A stretch of DNA of 64,000 bases from Roridomyces roridus. Taxonomy: Eukaryota; Basidiomycota; Agaricomycetes; Agaricales; Mycenaceae. Positions 43,994 to 55,869 of this stretch are shown in pieces. Positions within the stretch are counted from its first letter, which is position 1, and each line of letters starts with the position of its first letter. A program made the translations under genes and the position numbers. Location of the stretch: NCBI GenBank assembly GCA_029378245.1, contig JARKIF010000019.1:124001-188000 (forward strand), given 5' to 3'. A model generated the notes under the pieces. That model saw nothing but the letters and a program-made list of their open reading frames with translations, had not been told where the DNA came from and ran no database searches.

Positions 43994-46677
43994 TCAACAC
44001 AAAATCCGCATATCAAAATCAGCGCCATGTGTCCCCGCCTTCCCCAGGAAAAGATGATGAAGAGGATGTTGGATAACCTCCTTCTCCTCCTCCTCATCTC
44101 CCCCATCGTCCTCACCACTCCACCGCTCCTGCTCAAGCACCCTCCTCCTCCATTCAAACTCAACTTCCCCCTCTTCTCCCTGCACGGCCAACGCATCAAG
44201 CATCTGATCCGCCACCTGCACGATAATCTCGTTTTTAAGCTGCGCCGTCAACGCCTCTTGCAGGGGAACAGCCAACTCCTCGGCGAGTTTATCCACAAAC
44301 ACATGCAACTGGTCGTCCAGTTCGTGTTGAAGCTGCGCCGTTGAACCCTGCTTGAACTCTTCTGTCAAGGCACCGCAGTCGACCGCCATGGCCGTGTTTG
44401 CGTCGTCGACGATTGAAGAAGAAGGACTTGAGGCATCCATGTCGCTCCGGTGCTCCGACATAATTTGTCGGACAACGTTCTCCGGAAGACTCGCCCACGA
44501 CACCTCTCGCGCTCCCTCCGCCACCACCTCACCCTCCGAGCCAGGATCCATCCTAACACCAAACTGGTCCTCCAGATGCTTCACAAACCTCGCTTTGAGC
44601 TCCGATTCCATCCCCCGCATCTTGACCACAAAAACATCTTGCATCGCAGCGAACATTGTCGATTCGACGTTCGCTTCCGATTCGCGTAACTGGGGTTCGA
44701 ACGACGCTGGGCTGGACAACAATACTGGACTCCGTGGCGGCGAGACGGTGAGGTTCCTGTCCATGAGATACGCCAGCGACGAGACCCGGAAACGACCCAA
44801 CGGAGGCGTCTCCGCTTCTTCCTCCTGCTCGTCTTCGTCTTGTTGCTGTTCAGCCTCGGGTGTCGCAGCCAGAACAGATCCCTCTCGGCTGGCCCCAGCA
44901 GACGAGGGCCCCGGCGAAAATACAGGCGACATGACCACCAGCGGTCGCGACGCCAGTTCAAACCTGCCGTCAACATCCCTCTGCCCAGCTGCATCCGAAC
45001 CAAAATCAAACACCGGCACCGCCAACCCCCCAAGCGAAATCGGTGGATGCAACCCCTCGTCCTCGTCCTCAAGCTCCATGTCCACGTCCTCGTACGGCTC
45101 GTCGACAAATACATTTTCTTCTACATCCATGCTCGGTAGCTCTGGTTCCACTTGAGCTTCCTCCTCGGCACTCACCACGGCCATTTCGACCTGTTGTATT
45201 TCTACATTTTGAACCGGCGTTGTTACCTCCGTAGTGGAGAGTACAACCACCGGGTCAGTTTGAATCGAAATCGGTGGAACTGGAGGCGTCGACGCGATAG
45301 AATCACGATCGGCATCTTGCATCTCTCCCAAAACAGCAGCAGGAATCGGCGTCACCGGCTTCTCCTGCACCGTACTGCCGTTAGAACTTTGCGCCGGCTC
45401 ACCCGAAAACAGCGTCTGAACCAACCAAGTGATTAATTACCACCATCCGATGAAGAATCTGCCGAAAAACTGCCATCACCCACCTGCAACTCGAGTGGCC
45501 CTAAACTCGCTCGAAAGCTCTTCCGCTCCGGTCGCATCCGCGGGGGAAGCGCAAGCGTACCAATTGGAGGCGGAGGCGGTGGCGAAACAGATTTAGTTCT
45601 GCTACGTCTTAGAGGGGGTGTGATTGGTTTTGGCTTTGCAGCGGGGATGATGATTTTTCTTCCAACTTTCTTGGCTTTAGCCGGGGAGCCGGGTTTTGCT
45701 AGATTGGCATTAGAGATTTCGTTAGACAGTGGTGATGTCCTACGTTTCGGGCCTGGTTTTCCTAAAGATAATCTGTTTGTCGGATGAAGGAAAGGAAAGA
45801 AAAAAAGCGAACCTTTGAGTGGTGGTGGTGCCGCAGCAGCAGGCTTGACTGGATAAAATCAATGGAATCCCGGGAAGTGAGATGAATCGTACTTTGCAGC
45901 GGAACGGTAGTCGTCAATGGAGAAGTGCCTTTTCATTCGTGGTTGAAAAGGCCGCACATCAAAAATACCATCAAATCCCACCTGCCGCTGAGATTGATCC
46001 GGGTTGTAATGAGGCTGTGTCTGCGGGTTGCGTTGCAGCTTTCGCTGGACAACGGTGAGACAAAGAGATGTAGAATAATAGACTGACTGCGTACCAGCTG
46101 CTGAAGGCGCCCGACGAGCCGAGGTAGTCGTATCCGACCACGCCTTGGAGAGAATGACCCTGTGTTTTTCACGGACATGTCTCGTCCACATGCTCTTGGC
46201 ATTGACGCCCGCATACGTCCGGGGGCAAAAGGTGCATCTCAACAACAGGTCCTTTTGTCTCCGCGGCCGGGGCGGCTCGAGATCGCGGGGGTAGCGAAGT
46301 GCGCCCTCGGGACTCGAATCGAGTGTAATGTAGTCCTTGATATCCAGGAACCACGTCGGGTGTTGGTGCATAACAGAGTAGTTCATCCCCTCGGCGGTGA
46401 GGACCACATTGTCCGGCAGGTCGTCGAAGGGAGGGTGAATCAACATTCCTGGGTCGGTTGGATGCTGGACCTCGTGTAAAGGAGCGATCGGTTTAGCTGC
46501 GGCGGGTGCAGCAGCCTTCGGCGGTTGTGAGAGTGCTTTGGCAGGGTGATAGTAAGGGGAGGGTTTGAACGTGGAGTCGGCCGGACTAAAGATGCCCTTT
46601 GACTCTGCCACCGATTCTGAACCCGAAATGGGCGAAGGGGAAGCAACGAGGCCGGCCGTTGACGAATTATCCGCCAT
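43994..46677 (-). CDS. C2H2 zinc-finger protein with long acidic disordered C-terminus
   Basis: Start at 46677. About residues 135-170 hold a single finger: LLRCTFCPRTYAGVN ... W-T-R-H-V-R-E-K-H, spacing C-x2-C-x13-H-x4-H. Upstream are LHEVQHPTDPGMLIHPPFDD and HPTWFLDIKDYITLDSSPEG. The exon ending APSAAG (46095) joins best to one starting at 45928 (TSPLTTTVPLQ). Then come VKPAAAAPPPLKG, GKPGPKRRTSPLSNE, VGRKIIIPAAKPKPITPP and, after another intron, TLFSGEPAQSSNGS. The last 470 residues are Glu/Asp-rich with helical, possibly coiled-coil parts (LKARFVKHLEDQFGVRM, LQHELDDQLHVFVDKLAEEL). It is probably a nuclear DNA- or chromatin-associated protein (inference from finger, basic and acidic blocks). 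No named family is recognised. Confidence 0.72.
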
Positions 46678-47157
46678 TAAATCGGGAAGGGGAATGGGTA
46701 AGACCGCGGCGGGAAGATGGCAGACGTGGAACCGAAAGCTTGTTCATCACGTATTCTCGGTATATTTACTCGACTCGAATTTTTCCCACAACATGCCCTT
46801 TTTCAGCCCAGATATCCTCCCAACATTGGACACTTCCTCTCTGATCGGTGGAACAATGCAACCCAGGTCCGACAGCTGAAACGAAGAAAAATGGCGCAAT
46901 GCCGCTCTCGCCGAGGACTCGGAATTTTTGTATCTTACCTTACACGCAGCCCGCGTTTAGAACCTGAGAAATTAGAGAGTCATCTCAGGGAGCACCGGAG
47001 CCAATTAATCTTCACGGGAAAACTATAATGCATGTATCATAAGGAGAACATGACCGTAGAGCTATAGTAAAATCAAGATGCGACATACAATATTTGGATT
47101 CAGAACCCTGCGATTCTGATGAGGAAAATAAGACGAAGAAATCCCTTGCCACACCAA
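46678..47157. other. Intergenic region
   Basis: Between two minus-strand zinc-finger genes. No supported gene; includes the promoter of the 46677 gene. Confidence 0.4.
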
Positions 47158-50100
47158 TCAATCCTCCATCCACCACGCTTGAATCTGCGCATCATTCATC
47201 CCCGCCGTCGCCTCAAGCATACTCGTAGCAGCGTCATGATGAGCCTCCATCACGTGGCTGGACAGAACATCCAGCGAACCTGATCTCTTGAATGGATTCG
47301 GGGCGCTAAGAACACATGAGCTGGAATGAGAATTGCAGAAAATTCTGACATACTTGATTGTGATGCACATGGTGCATTCGGGAGTTCCATCTGTAATCTG
47401 GAACACTAGCCCGAGGAGCTTCCGGTTAAGGCGAGGCAAGACCCCGACATCTGTAAAGATAATTATTCGAACTGTATAGCCGAAATCTAACAACACTCGC
47501 CTTCTTCGACCTTGACCTTGGGTCCCGATGCCATTCTCTTACATTCGCTGGGATCAACGAGGCTCGGAACAACCAGAGGTAACTCATCCACGTGCGCGGG
47601 AGCCGACTCGTCGACTTGACAAACGACCGGCACTTCCTCAGAAACAGGTTCGCTGACCGAATTTGGGTCGACAAGAACCTCTTCCAAGTTCACAGGCGCT
47701 GACTCGTCGTCTTGACAAACCACCACTTCCTCAGAAACAGGTTCGTTGACCGAATCCTCACCAGGAACCTCTTCTTGCAGAAGAAGTTCTTCCGTTGGTG
47801 GCACCGGAGGTTCACTAGGCTCGTAGTCGACCGGGCGCTGGACCCTCAAGTGCAGGTTATAATATCGTCGCAACGCCTGCGCCATCGCTTCAAGCTGATC
47901 GACCGAGAAAGAATCGGCCGAACTTGGCCCTCGGGAAAGCACCTGGAGGTGTGCTGAAATCGCGCGCCATGTCACCTGCACATCATGATCGTTGTTGCTC
48001 GTTCTTTTTGATTCAAGATAAATGCGTACGTCGCTTTGATCAGTTTCTGCGCGGTGTTGCCCGACGATGCGCGTCAAATCCGAGTTTGCATACTCCCTGC
48101 CAGCGATGCGGAAGTGATCAGGCACCGTCGAAACGACATCATTGACTGGACATGTTGACTGAGAACCAAGGTGAAGTAGAATCGACCTCCACTTACCACA
48201 AGTCCCATTTAGTCCCATATCGACATCCATCAATTCTTCAAAGGCCGGAGGTGGCGCACCATCATCCACTTCTACAAGACGTTTCGTGAGTCGGACGAGA
48301 AATCAAGACAAAACCTGCTCACCCATCCCCGAATCAACATCCAATTCAGAGCCAACTCGCTCCTCCGAGGCTTCCACGACGACAGCTGACGTGGCGGGGC
48401 TCAAAGTAACCGAAGAGCGTGGAACTGAGGCAGGTACACCCGCATCCTCATCGTCGGAATCATCAAGCGTGAGGTCGATTACTTCAACGCCCTTGGGAGG
48501 CAATACATCTACAGAGCCCTTGTTCCGAACAGGCGCCGAAGGCAGACGTTCAGAGATGCTCTCTTGCTTGATCTGTGCTTGCGCCGCAGGTAGCTGTGGA
48601 GATTCGACAATGGGCGTCTTTTCCCGGATCGGGATGGGATATGACACCACCGTGGTTTCCTTAACCAAAGGAATGGCCGGAACGGAAACAGCAAGCGATT
48701 GATTCGTCAGGTCAACCGTACCCTCCATGGGCATCTCCACGTCATCGCCGCCCGTCTGCAGCTGTAAAACCATGCTCTCTTCCGTAGGGTCAGGAATCGG
48801 CATATCCTCATCTTTCGAATCCGACGCCGTCTGCGTCCCCTCATCCTTGGTCACGTGACGTGCTGCTCTGAGCAGCGCCATCTCCGCTTTCAAGACCGCA
48901 GTCTCCTGCGTGAGCGCCTTGATGAGTTCCGCACTAACTCTGGACTGCTTCCTCCACTCATCATCCATATCTGGCCGCCGCTCGTTGGCGCGTTGGCATT
49001 GGTCATACTGTAGGCGTAGCTCATGTATCCTGTTTGAGTCAGGAACAGAGACAGACGCCAAAGGTCCCGGAGACGGTGGCGAAGGGGAATGTGGGCGTCC
49101 AGAGCCCGTAACGGAAGCAGAATTGGGGTGTAAACGCATGAGGGTCGCCGTACCCGTCAACAGTCTGGAGACCAGACCGCTGAATGCCTCTGGCGAGGCA
49201 GAGGGTACTGATGTGGCGGAAACAGATGGAAGAGTCGTTGGTGGGAAGAGTGAGACTGCGGGCGGGGCGGGTACATCTGTCCTCTGCGGGACCTCGCCCG
49301 TAGCGTTTGGCGGTTGCAGAGGCAATGACAAAGGAGCTGAACCTGGCTGAGCAAGTAGCGCTGACGCTTGTCGTGGTTCTTTCAACGCGTTTGGAGGCGG
49401 GGTAGAAGAAAGCGGAGTTGTTTGACGAGAGTGGGCTGGTGGGCTGGAAGACGGTAACGGCGTTGCTTGTGTTATGTCCATCCGCTCCGTTGTTGCGCCG
49501 GAACCCTGCTGCCTACTCGCCACTATGTTTCGGTATATCTCTTGTAGGGCAGATCCCTTGGCTTCCCGCTCCTCGCCTGTTTCAGGCAACTTAAAAGAAA
49601 CGTATCTAAAGAAAGACCGTCTCGTTAGGATACCGTCGAAAGAGCTGCTTTCCGCACGTACCGCCAGAGGCTACTAGTCCTATCAGTTTCTCCCGCTCTG
49701 GCATTCTGGACTGCAAGTGTTTCAATGTGTCTGCCGACAGCGAGAAGGGCATGCTCCGCAATCCCTGCTTGTGTGTGTCCGGACTTATGCAGGGGATGAG
49801 GTTCAAGAGAGGCGGTCAAAGTTACACGAACACCTACCAAGTACTGCGCCACTGGGGCCATCGCGGCCTCAGCATTTTGGTATGTGTAGCTATGTGTGTG
49901 CATGAGTAGAACAATCGCATAGGAAAGATGTAGACACACTCTTTACGTGAGCGTTTCTGGGCTCTGAGATCGTCTACGGGGGAGGGTGCAGTGCGTTTGG
50001 CAGGAACGACGGGTGCCGACGCGGATTCGGTTGGCCGTGAAGCAGCCTTGACGGGGGCGGAGACGAGAGGTACGGATGTAGATGCTGGGGCATGGGGTGA

Positions 50101-51832
50101 TTCAGCGGATTTGGTCGGTTGAGGCGGCGCGGAACTGGATTGAGAAGAGGAGGTCATTATGGGCCCAGTCGCTACGGGCGTTGGTCCAGAGGAGATGGAC
50201 ATCTCGGGGGAAGCTGGCCTCACGTTCGGCGTGGGCTTCGTGGAGGGTTGAGAAGCAGGAGGCGCAAGGGCCTGGGATACCACTGGGGCAGGCCCGGAAG
50301 AAATGGACATATCGAGCGGAGCTGGAGCTGGTCTCGGTCCTTGCATCTCCTTCGGCTTGGGCTTTCGGGAAGCCTGAGATGTTATTGGAACTGGCCCAGA
50401 GGAGACAGATACCTCGACCGCAGACCCCGACGCCTTGGCTCGCATTTCAGTCGGCGTGGGGTTTGTGATAGGCGGCCTAGGCCGAGACGATGAAACCTTT
50501 GGAGGCCCGACAACTGTCTGGGCTGGGGCTATTGGAGCACCAGAGAGTCGAGAAGAAACAGTCGCCGTGGGTTTCGGCGCTGGGGTCTTCTTCAGCTTGC
50601 CTGCAACTTGGCTTGAAGCAGACGTTGTCGGTCGAGATGATGAAACCTTTGAAAGTTCGGAGGGCTTGGTTTGGGTGGACGGTGCGGCAGAGACACCGGA
50701 TGGCCTTGGGCGTGAGGCAGGCGGGCGTTTCATCGCCACAGGCCTTCTGACATGCGGAGTAGTAGTCTGCGCTGAGATCGTTGGAGGTCGAGAAGACGAA
50801 TCTCGTGGAGGTTCGGCTGCTTCAGTCTGCGCAGACGGTGCGGTTGAAGGCGCAGTTGATACTGAGGAGGGATTAATCGCTGGCTTTGCCGCTGGAGCCT
50901 TGTTCTGTCCAGGGACGCTCTGCGTCAACCCAGAGCTCTTAGCAGGGGCTGGCGCCGGTGCGGATGGCTTCGGTGCGGACTTCTCAATGGTAGATTGAAC
51001 TGGCGCATCGGTTTGGGTGGCTGGAGCCAATTCCGAGGACCCGGCTGTCACGACGACACCGGTGGTCTGCACGTCGGCAGAGCCAGGCATTTTCCGCGGC
51101 TTCTTGCTGTCCCGTTTCCTAAGCGTGGAAACGATTTGGCCCAAGATATCCTTCGCCGACCCCACTGTTATATGAGATAGAATGAAAAACGGTCTATCAT
51201 TGTTTGGATAAACGCACAGAGTTTCTTCATCTTGCTCTTTTCGACCCAAGAGACGCGTCCATTGCTGGGGCTCGGCCAAAGCACACAACCCGGCTGGAGA
51301 GGATGCTCCAGGCGGCTTTGAGGACCCTGCCACTGTTTCCATCCGTCTGTGTAGCGAGCGTAGAGTGCCGGGGCCTTTGTGTCGAGATAGATGTCGCCTA
51401 TACTGCCAACGAGACTCTCGGGTGGCGGGACAGAATCGCGGTGTTCCGTGTAGTTGAACCCCTTGTCTTCTGTGAGTCTGAGAGTTCGAGACTGGGTCTG
51501 TGATAGATTTGAGAAAGCTGGAGCGCGATGTGTGAAGAATCCAGACTTGCCAGCTTGGCCGACATTGACTGCCTGTGCACTCAAGTTAAGAAGTTGGAGG
51601 CCGGAAAGTAAAAACACACGCACCGAAAGGCTCCGAGTCGTACTGGATGCCACTCGCTAGAGAGAGATGAATGTGAGTTGGATGAAATGAGCCTGAACTT
51701 CAAAGAGAGACAATAGAGCAAAAGAGAACGAACAGCCCAGCCACCGGACTGGTCAAAGGAGAGTCCACAGAATCTACAATGCACTCTGCTTGACGGGTTC
51801 TCGTCCGCTTTGACTAGGCTGGTGGTAGACAA
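47158..51832 (-). CDS. Large zinc-finger-like protein with Ser/Pro repeats, SUMO motifs and C-terminal finger
   Basis: Modelled as one gene from about 51832 to stop 47158; the 5' exon is unresolved. The N-terminus has a CxxC finger (SSRVHCRFCGLSFDQSGGWA), then VGSIGDIYLDTKAPALYARY and TDGWKQWQGP, joined across a 53-base intron (MKKL | LGSAKDILGQ). A 400-residue Ser/Pro/Ala region holds three repeats of SxSSGPxPV and several SSSRP units. It joins (RKEPRWPQWRST | CPDTHKQG) to LRSMPFSLSADTLKHLQSRM and REKLIGLVASGGTCGKQLFR. One extra T near 49612 separates RRYPNETVFL from RYVSFKLPETGEER. Later parts contain IKQES, VEVIDLTLDDSDDEDAG (a SUMO-interaction motif) and KVKVEE. A GC-AG intron precedes the last exons. 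The C-terminal finger is C-T-M-C ... H-V-M-E-A-H-H. Two separate genes, split near 49.7 kb, cannot be excluded. Confidence 0.62.
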
Positions 51833-52302
51833 CGATTCAGGATGTTCCAGGGTGGATTCGGAATGAAATCAAGGCGAATGATTGAACTTACGGTCGTGAA
51901 AACGCGTCCCCCGGGCTGTGTCCAGGTGAAGGAGTCGCGATGAGGTAGTAGGAGAGTGAGAAAGAATTTCGTAGCGATCACGTAAGATTGGCGCATCATA
52001 CCCAATTTCAATTGACGCGTCGCTTCAAGCAGGGCGCCCAGTGATTACACGGTCTACGTTGGCATTGTACAATAAATACAGCAGCAGATCTTTCCCAGAA
52101 ACACGCAAAAAATAAGTACATCCTTCCCCCACTCCACACAAGATCCGCACGCCGCACAATATCAAAAGAGTACAAAGACTGCGACAACTAAACGCGCTCG
52201 AGCTAAAACAGTGCTTTGCAACGTTGGTGCAGCTCTCCAGGCAAGGATTCATCGCCCTCGCATCCATGGAAGTTTGCGAGGCGCTCTCGTATGACGTGAG
52301 GT
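51833..52302. other. Intergenic region / 5' part of zinc-finger gene
   Basis: About 470 bases that probably include the first exon and promoter of the 47158-51832 gene. A frame at 51814-52011 (-) with a plausible donor (GTAAGT at about 51893) may be that exon, but its phase does not fit. The left and right parts show no other gene. Confidence 0.4.
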
Positions 52303-53908
52303 TCAAGCGGCGGCGATCCTCGTCCTTTCCTCCTCCCGCGCAGCTGCAAACTCCGGTAACAGGGCTTCAACTTCCCTCCAAAGCTCCAGCCTCCGTAAAA
52401 GCTCAGCCTGAACTGCTGTCGAGGCCCTAGTACCTCCGAAGCGTACTAAACGTACATTCGGGAATATGCCCGAAAGAATGCGTGCAACGACCACGGGCTT
52501 GGATATAGGCGAAAGGGCAATAAAGAGTTCGGACAGAGGATGTGGTGATTTTATTGACGCTGGGAGGCTAGAGCTTGGCCTGCCGCTGTCACAATCGACC
52601 GTGAGCCGAAAGACGCGCAGCCGTGGGCAACACTCGGCGAAGGTGCGCAACGACTGAACAGTCACTCGCGGGGCCGGTAGATCCCTCATGAAGGTAGTAT
52701 ATAGCTGGATGTCCTCCAGAATCGGCCATGCGCGCGCTGCATCCATCAAGGTATTGTCGCAGACGTCGAATTCGACTGTGGTTTCAATGTGCAATGTCTT
52801 GAGGTTCCGGAAACAGAACAAGGTCTGCAGCATGCGATCGTTCCCTCCGAATCTCGAAGCAGTGGACCTGGGGGGAAGGCCACCGGGGTTCGAGGGACAT
52901 CGGAGAGTGATTTCGGTGAGGGTGATGTGAGAACAACATTCTGCGACAATGTCATAGAATTCTACCATCTCCTGTGAAGGATAATGCTCCTCCCATTCGA
53001 TGCATAATGACTCGATAGGCATGTGTAAACCCATCCTGATGAAGTGAATTGCCGTGGTCAGCTTGACCTTGGTCAAATGCAGGCTGCGAAGGGTGGGGAA
53101 GAAAACGGAATACTGTGGTTGCGGATACGGACCCGTGGGCGGGGATTCCACACACAAATGGGAAAGACCATGGAGCTGCCCGAGGTGCATCATGGCGGGC
53201 ATGTCCAAGCAGGGTATCGTCAGCGACTCGATGCGGTGCAAGGATCGCAGAAGTCGGGACGTCGATGAGACACTCAACTCCGTGTCCGTTTGATCCAGAT
53301 AATGAAGTTTCATGCTGACCAGGTGCGGGAGGATGCTAGCCAGCGATGAAAACAGGGAGAAATTGACGATGGAGGGAACGAAATGAATGCGGATTTTCGA
53401 GAGTCCCGGGGTCAAAAAGATACGGATGTGTGGGAAGTCTCCTTCACGAGTAGAAGTCCACGAGAGGCTGCGCAGACGCGGGAAAAGGGAGCCACACGGG
53501 AATGCTATATGGAAAGCGGGAAAGATGGTGGAAAAGACGAATTCAAACTCGAAAGAGAATGTCTCCACGCGAACGGCATGCACATTGGCTGGACACAAAT
53601 CTTGGGGCGAAAGGGGTCGTAGCAAATGCTGTAAAAAGTTATCAGTATCCAGGCTAAAAGCAGTTGAAGTGGCTCACCAATAATCGGCGATTCTGTAACG
53701 CGCCGACCGGAGGTTCGTTGAACAAGTCTTCCGGAAGACATGAAAGCCACGGAAGGATGCCATCCATATTCCTCCAGACAGCGTCGAGAGCTGGGCCCTG
53801 TAGATCTTTGCAAGTGATCCCGAGGGCGACCAATGAGGCTTTGCTCTCTTGAAGGAGATGAGAACATATCATCTCAACCACCTCTCGGATGGCCAAAGCG
53901 CGATGCAT
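52303..53908 (-). CDS. F-box/LRR-like protein, divergent paralogue (copy 6)
   Basis: Exons 53678-53908 and 52303-53628 with a 49-base intron give 518 aa, unbroken. The head reads MHRALAIREVVEMICSHLL, then LVALGITCKDLQGPALDAVW and ILPWLSCLPEDLF, the same layout as copies 1-5. The intron falls at the same point, just before LLRPLSPQDL (compare LRRAIVAEDL). The body has degenerate leucine-rich units (LLRSLHRIESLTIPCLDMPA, FFPTLRSLHLTKVKL, LRTFAECCPRLRVFRLTVD) and a similar late segment (LSPISKPVVVARILSGIFP). Identity to copies 1-5 is low. It should act as a substrate adaptor of an SCF ligase; the substrate is unknown. It shows the family is older than the local tandem copies. Confidence 0.85.
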
Positions 53909-54096
53909 TTTACTAGATGGGAGCGGCTCGGAGGAGGTGATTCAGGTGCCACGTTCGGATCAAAACGGCGCTGCCGCGCCGATAAAGCTAGCTGATTTGA
54001 ACCCGATTTGAACCCGACTTGAACTACATAAATAAATGTTCGGGTTTCAAACTCCAGAGTACACACAAGATATCAGATTTACAGCAGCCTCAGCCC

Positions 54097-55630
54097 TTAC
54101 AGCTCATCATGCCCACCGCCCTTCTTACCACCGAATTTCTCTTCCAACCACCGGCGCATAATTGCGTTGAACTTGTCGGGATATTCAATATGGCACCAAT
54201 GTTCACCATCCATGAACACTGTCTGAGAGTTGGGCAAATAATCGGCAGACTTGAACAGCTTCGCCGCCATCGCCCAGTCCGCAACGGGGTCCTACAGGGT
54301 CTTCGTTGAGTTGAGATGTTTTGAAAGATTTGCTGACGCTCACCTGTGTCGGGAGCACGGAAAGAACGGGTACCGGAATAGTATGGTTTCCCTGAGAGTT
54401 AGCTACCGCCCATGCACCCCGCCGATTCTGCTCGGAGACGGGTAAATTCAAAAGTTGAACCAACGAGCGTGTCAACTTGCCTCTTCAGTGTAATGTTGCA
54501 GTGCTGAGAATCCGTGTCAACTAACGTAGCGAACTTCTGCACCGAGATACGCACTGTACTGGAACCCCTGGATGCTATACTGCTCCACAAAATAATCCTC
54601 TTCTTCTGGCGTGAAGAACGGAACAGGCGGGATCTAAAAAGATACAATGAGCCTCGCTCCCGCTGCTTCGAAGATGTTGCGTTGGACAGTACCTCCGCGA
54701 CATCGGCCCACGCATCCAAAAACGACGTCCGACTCTGCAAAAACGCGTCCGGAGGCGGACTAGCATTCGACCGCAGCGTAGACCGCACACTGCGGCGCAC
54801 ATCCTTGTTCAACTCGGCAACTGCCTCATCCGTCTTCTTATCAAAAAAGAGCTGGTAGTTCAATTTCGGGAATGCTTCGACGAGGCGTTCCAGCGGAAGA
54901 AAAGGCCCTGCCGAAGGAATATACTGCAGCGGGTGTATCAGCCAAGGAATGATTCGTTTGGAGAGCTTACCGGTATCGTGACGCCTACAACACCCTCGAA
55001 CAGATCGGGCCGCATTCGGGCGGCTGCATAACAAACCTGCGATCCCCAATCGTGCCTAAATCCGTATAAATGAGCGTGAGTCGTTAACGCGGGAGCCGTT
55101 GAATCCTTACCCGACACAAACCGCCGAAGACACTCCCGCGTGTTCTAAAACACATACCATATCCGCAACCAGATCAGGAATCATTCCCGAACTCCGCACG
55201 TCCCCTGGATGCGTGGATTCACCAAACCCGCGCACGTCTGGTAGAACGAGGCGGTATTCGTCCTGTAAAGGAAATTATTCCCCGGAAAAAAATGGCAGAT
55301 TCAATATGTATACTTTGAACTCCTGAATCTGATTAGACCAAGTAGACCACAGGCTCGGCCAACCGTGGACCATAAGCAAGGTGGTCTTTGCGCTGGGGTT
55401 GATATCGACGTAGCCTGAGCGTGTGTGTGTTTATTACCGTGGGAGAAGGAAGCCAAGGATTGAGCATTACGAATGTCTATATCGACTTCTGTCCCTTCTG
55501 CACGGTTTGTCGCTTTGCACGTCGCCGTATTCTTCGCGTAGGATCTTGGATTGAACGGAGACTTGGAGGATGCAGAGACAGAGGCGGAAAAAGAGACCGA
55601 AAACAATACAGCGAGTGAAGAGAGTCTCAT
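54097..55630 (-). CDS. Epoxide hydrolase with signal peptide and HDEL, copy 2
   Basis: The start at 55630 gives a signal peptide (MRLSSLAVLFSVSFSASVSA). Introns of about 50 bases split the chain. The alpha/beta-hydrolase motifs are HGWPSLWSTWSNQIQEF (oxyanion), RLVLPDVRGFGESTHPGD, the nucleophile HDWGSQ (Asp), VPFFTPEEEDYFVEQYSIQG in the lid, LPTQDPVADWAMAAKLFK and MDGEHWCHIEYPDKFN with the catalytic His. The chain ends GGGHDEL at 54097-54099, so the enzyme should be retained in the ER lumen. It hydrolyses epoxides, perhaps in detoxification or lipid turnover (inference). It is a paralogue of 28691-30216 with the same layout, and its frame is intact where copy 1 is broken. Confidence 0.86.
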
Positions 55631-55869
55631 CCTAGCGTGTAGGACCAGTGGAAGCCCTGGTGGTAAGAGGAAAGAAGGAACAGCTTCAGAACAGCCCTCG
55701 ACAGGAGCGCTTTTTATAAGATATTGCTCCCGCGGATTGATCGGCAATTCCGAGTTCTCATGATTCTTCTGAGCGGTATCGGAACAAACTAGATGCTTTC
55801 GATTATACAGTGGTTACATTGGTAGACAGGACGTCAAGTTAGTGCAAAGATTAAGTAGCAAGAAGTAGG

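Noticed and set aside
44352..45155. Open frame of 267 aa on the plus strand
   Set aside because: Ser-rich antisense of the acidic C-terminus of the 43994-46677 zinc-finger gene.
46030..46094. 50-base intron in the zinc-finger gene
   Set aside because: Splicing only that piece leads to an early stop; the longer 45929-46094 intron restores a coherent Pro-rich frame.
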